Below are positions 14,419-14,690 of a DNA stretch of 14,690 nt, in pieces (position 1 is the stretch's first letter; the number at the start of each line of letters is the position of its first letter). The position numbers and the translations under genes are program-made. The stretch covers positions 1 to 14,690 of the forward strand of contig JANWIS010000152.1 in the NCBI GenBank assembly GCA_025449775.1, in the 5' to 3' direction. The notes under the pieces are model-generated. The model did no database searches, was not told where the DNA came from, and saw only the letters and a program-made list of their open reading frames with translations. The DNA comes from Ignavibacteriaceae bacterium (lineage in GTDB: Bacteria; Bacteroidota; Ignavibacteria; Ignavibacteriales; Ignavibacteriaceae).

Positions 14419-14690
14419 ATGAAAAACTTTTTTATCCTGGTAACAGTTCTATTACTTGCTGTTTCCATTGATTCTCTTATTGCACAGGATGACCATGCAA
14501 TGAATGAAGAAATGATGAAAGCATGGCAGGACTATATGACTCCGGGTGCAATGCATGAAGTGCTTGCAAGCAAAGTCGGAAAGTGGAAGGCAGATGTAAC
14601 AATGTGGATGGATCCAACTCAGCCGCCTTCAACTTCAGAAGCAACGACTGTTTGTGAAGCTATTCTCGGTGGAAGATATTTCCAGTCAAC
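14419..14690 (+). CDS. Secreted DUF1579-like protein, 3' end cut by window
   Basis: The first 90 codons are visible. A strong ACGGAGG ribosome site precedes the ATG, followed by a signal peptide (FFILVTVLLLAVSIDSLIAQ, cleavage near residue 23). The mature part starts with an acidic, methionine-rich helix (NEEMMKAWQDYMTPGAMHEV) and continues with LASKVGKWKADVTMWMDP and ATTVCEAILGGRYFQS. The spacing of GKW...W and LGGRYF matches DUF1579, a lipocalin-like family of unknown function. It is read in the same direction as the symporter set, but the 44-bp gap with its own good ribosome site leaves open whether it belongs to the same operon. Confidence 0.75.
   Translation, partial: MKNFFILVTVLLLAVSIDSLIAQDDHAMNEEMMKAWQDYMTPGAMHEVLASKVGKWKADVTMWMDPTQPPSTSEATTVCEAILGGRYFQS

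Noticed and set aside
1..14690. CRISPR arrays, tRNA/rRNA genes, transposases, phage or defence genes
   Set aside because: Both strands were read for repeat-spacer structure, cloverleaf-type sequence and typical mobile or defence protein motifs; none was found. The content is ordinary transport and housekeeping genes plus the few oddities listed.

Overview
The window is AT-rich bacterial chromosome with tightly packed genes. It probably comes from a Gram-negative member of the Bacteroidota/Chlorobiota group, and Ignavibacteria-like lineages are my best guess. The evidence is an outer-membrane beta-barrel, two lipoprotein signal sequences, GGAG-type ribosome binding sites, and protein flavours (a YfiT-type DinB protein, YajQ, a DUF1579-like protein, a B12-type radical SAM protein) common in that group. 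This assignment is inference, because the window has no rRNA or other phylogenetic marker. No tRNA, rRNA, CRISPR array, insertion sequence or phage gene was found.

Left part (1-6101). The 3' end of a YfiT/BstA-like thiol-transferase gene (+) converges on a complete phosphate-uptake operon read on the minus strand: pstS, a predicted outer-membrane porin, pstC, pstA, pstB, phoU. The porin between pstS and pstC makes this a plausible full-envelope route for phosphate: outer-membrane entry, lipoprotein capture, inner-membrane ABC import, and PhoU control. A promoter with two TTAACA elements 11 bp apart (a Pho-box-like layout) precedes pstS. A hairpin followed by a T-run lies between pstS and the porin gene and could reduce expression of the downstream genes relative to pstS.

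Middle part (6102-8593). Divergent from pstS is a two-gene unit: an exported histidine phosphatase closely resembling mitochondrial PGAM5, and an HTATIP2/TIP30-like NAD(P)-binding protein. A small secreted protein of unknown function follows on the minus strand. Next is a gene-free stretch of about 490 bp containing a 24-bp near-perfect palindrome.

Right part (8594-14690). A solitary B12-binding-type radical SAM enzyme converges on msrB (a lipoprotein-type methionine sulfoxide reductase), with a terminator hairpin between them; yajQ lies upstream of msrB on the same strand. Divergent from yajQ is a compact plus-strand set: a 70-residue two-helix membrane protein, a long sodium:solute symporter with a 121-residue soluble C-terminal tail, a YhcH/YjgK/YiaL-family protein, and the start of a secreted DUF1579-like protein cut by the window end. 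The small membrane protein, the symporter and the YhcH protein look like a sugar or sugar-acid uptake module. It is the best candidate here for something under-described, although nothing in the window proves a new system.
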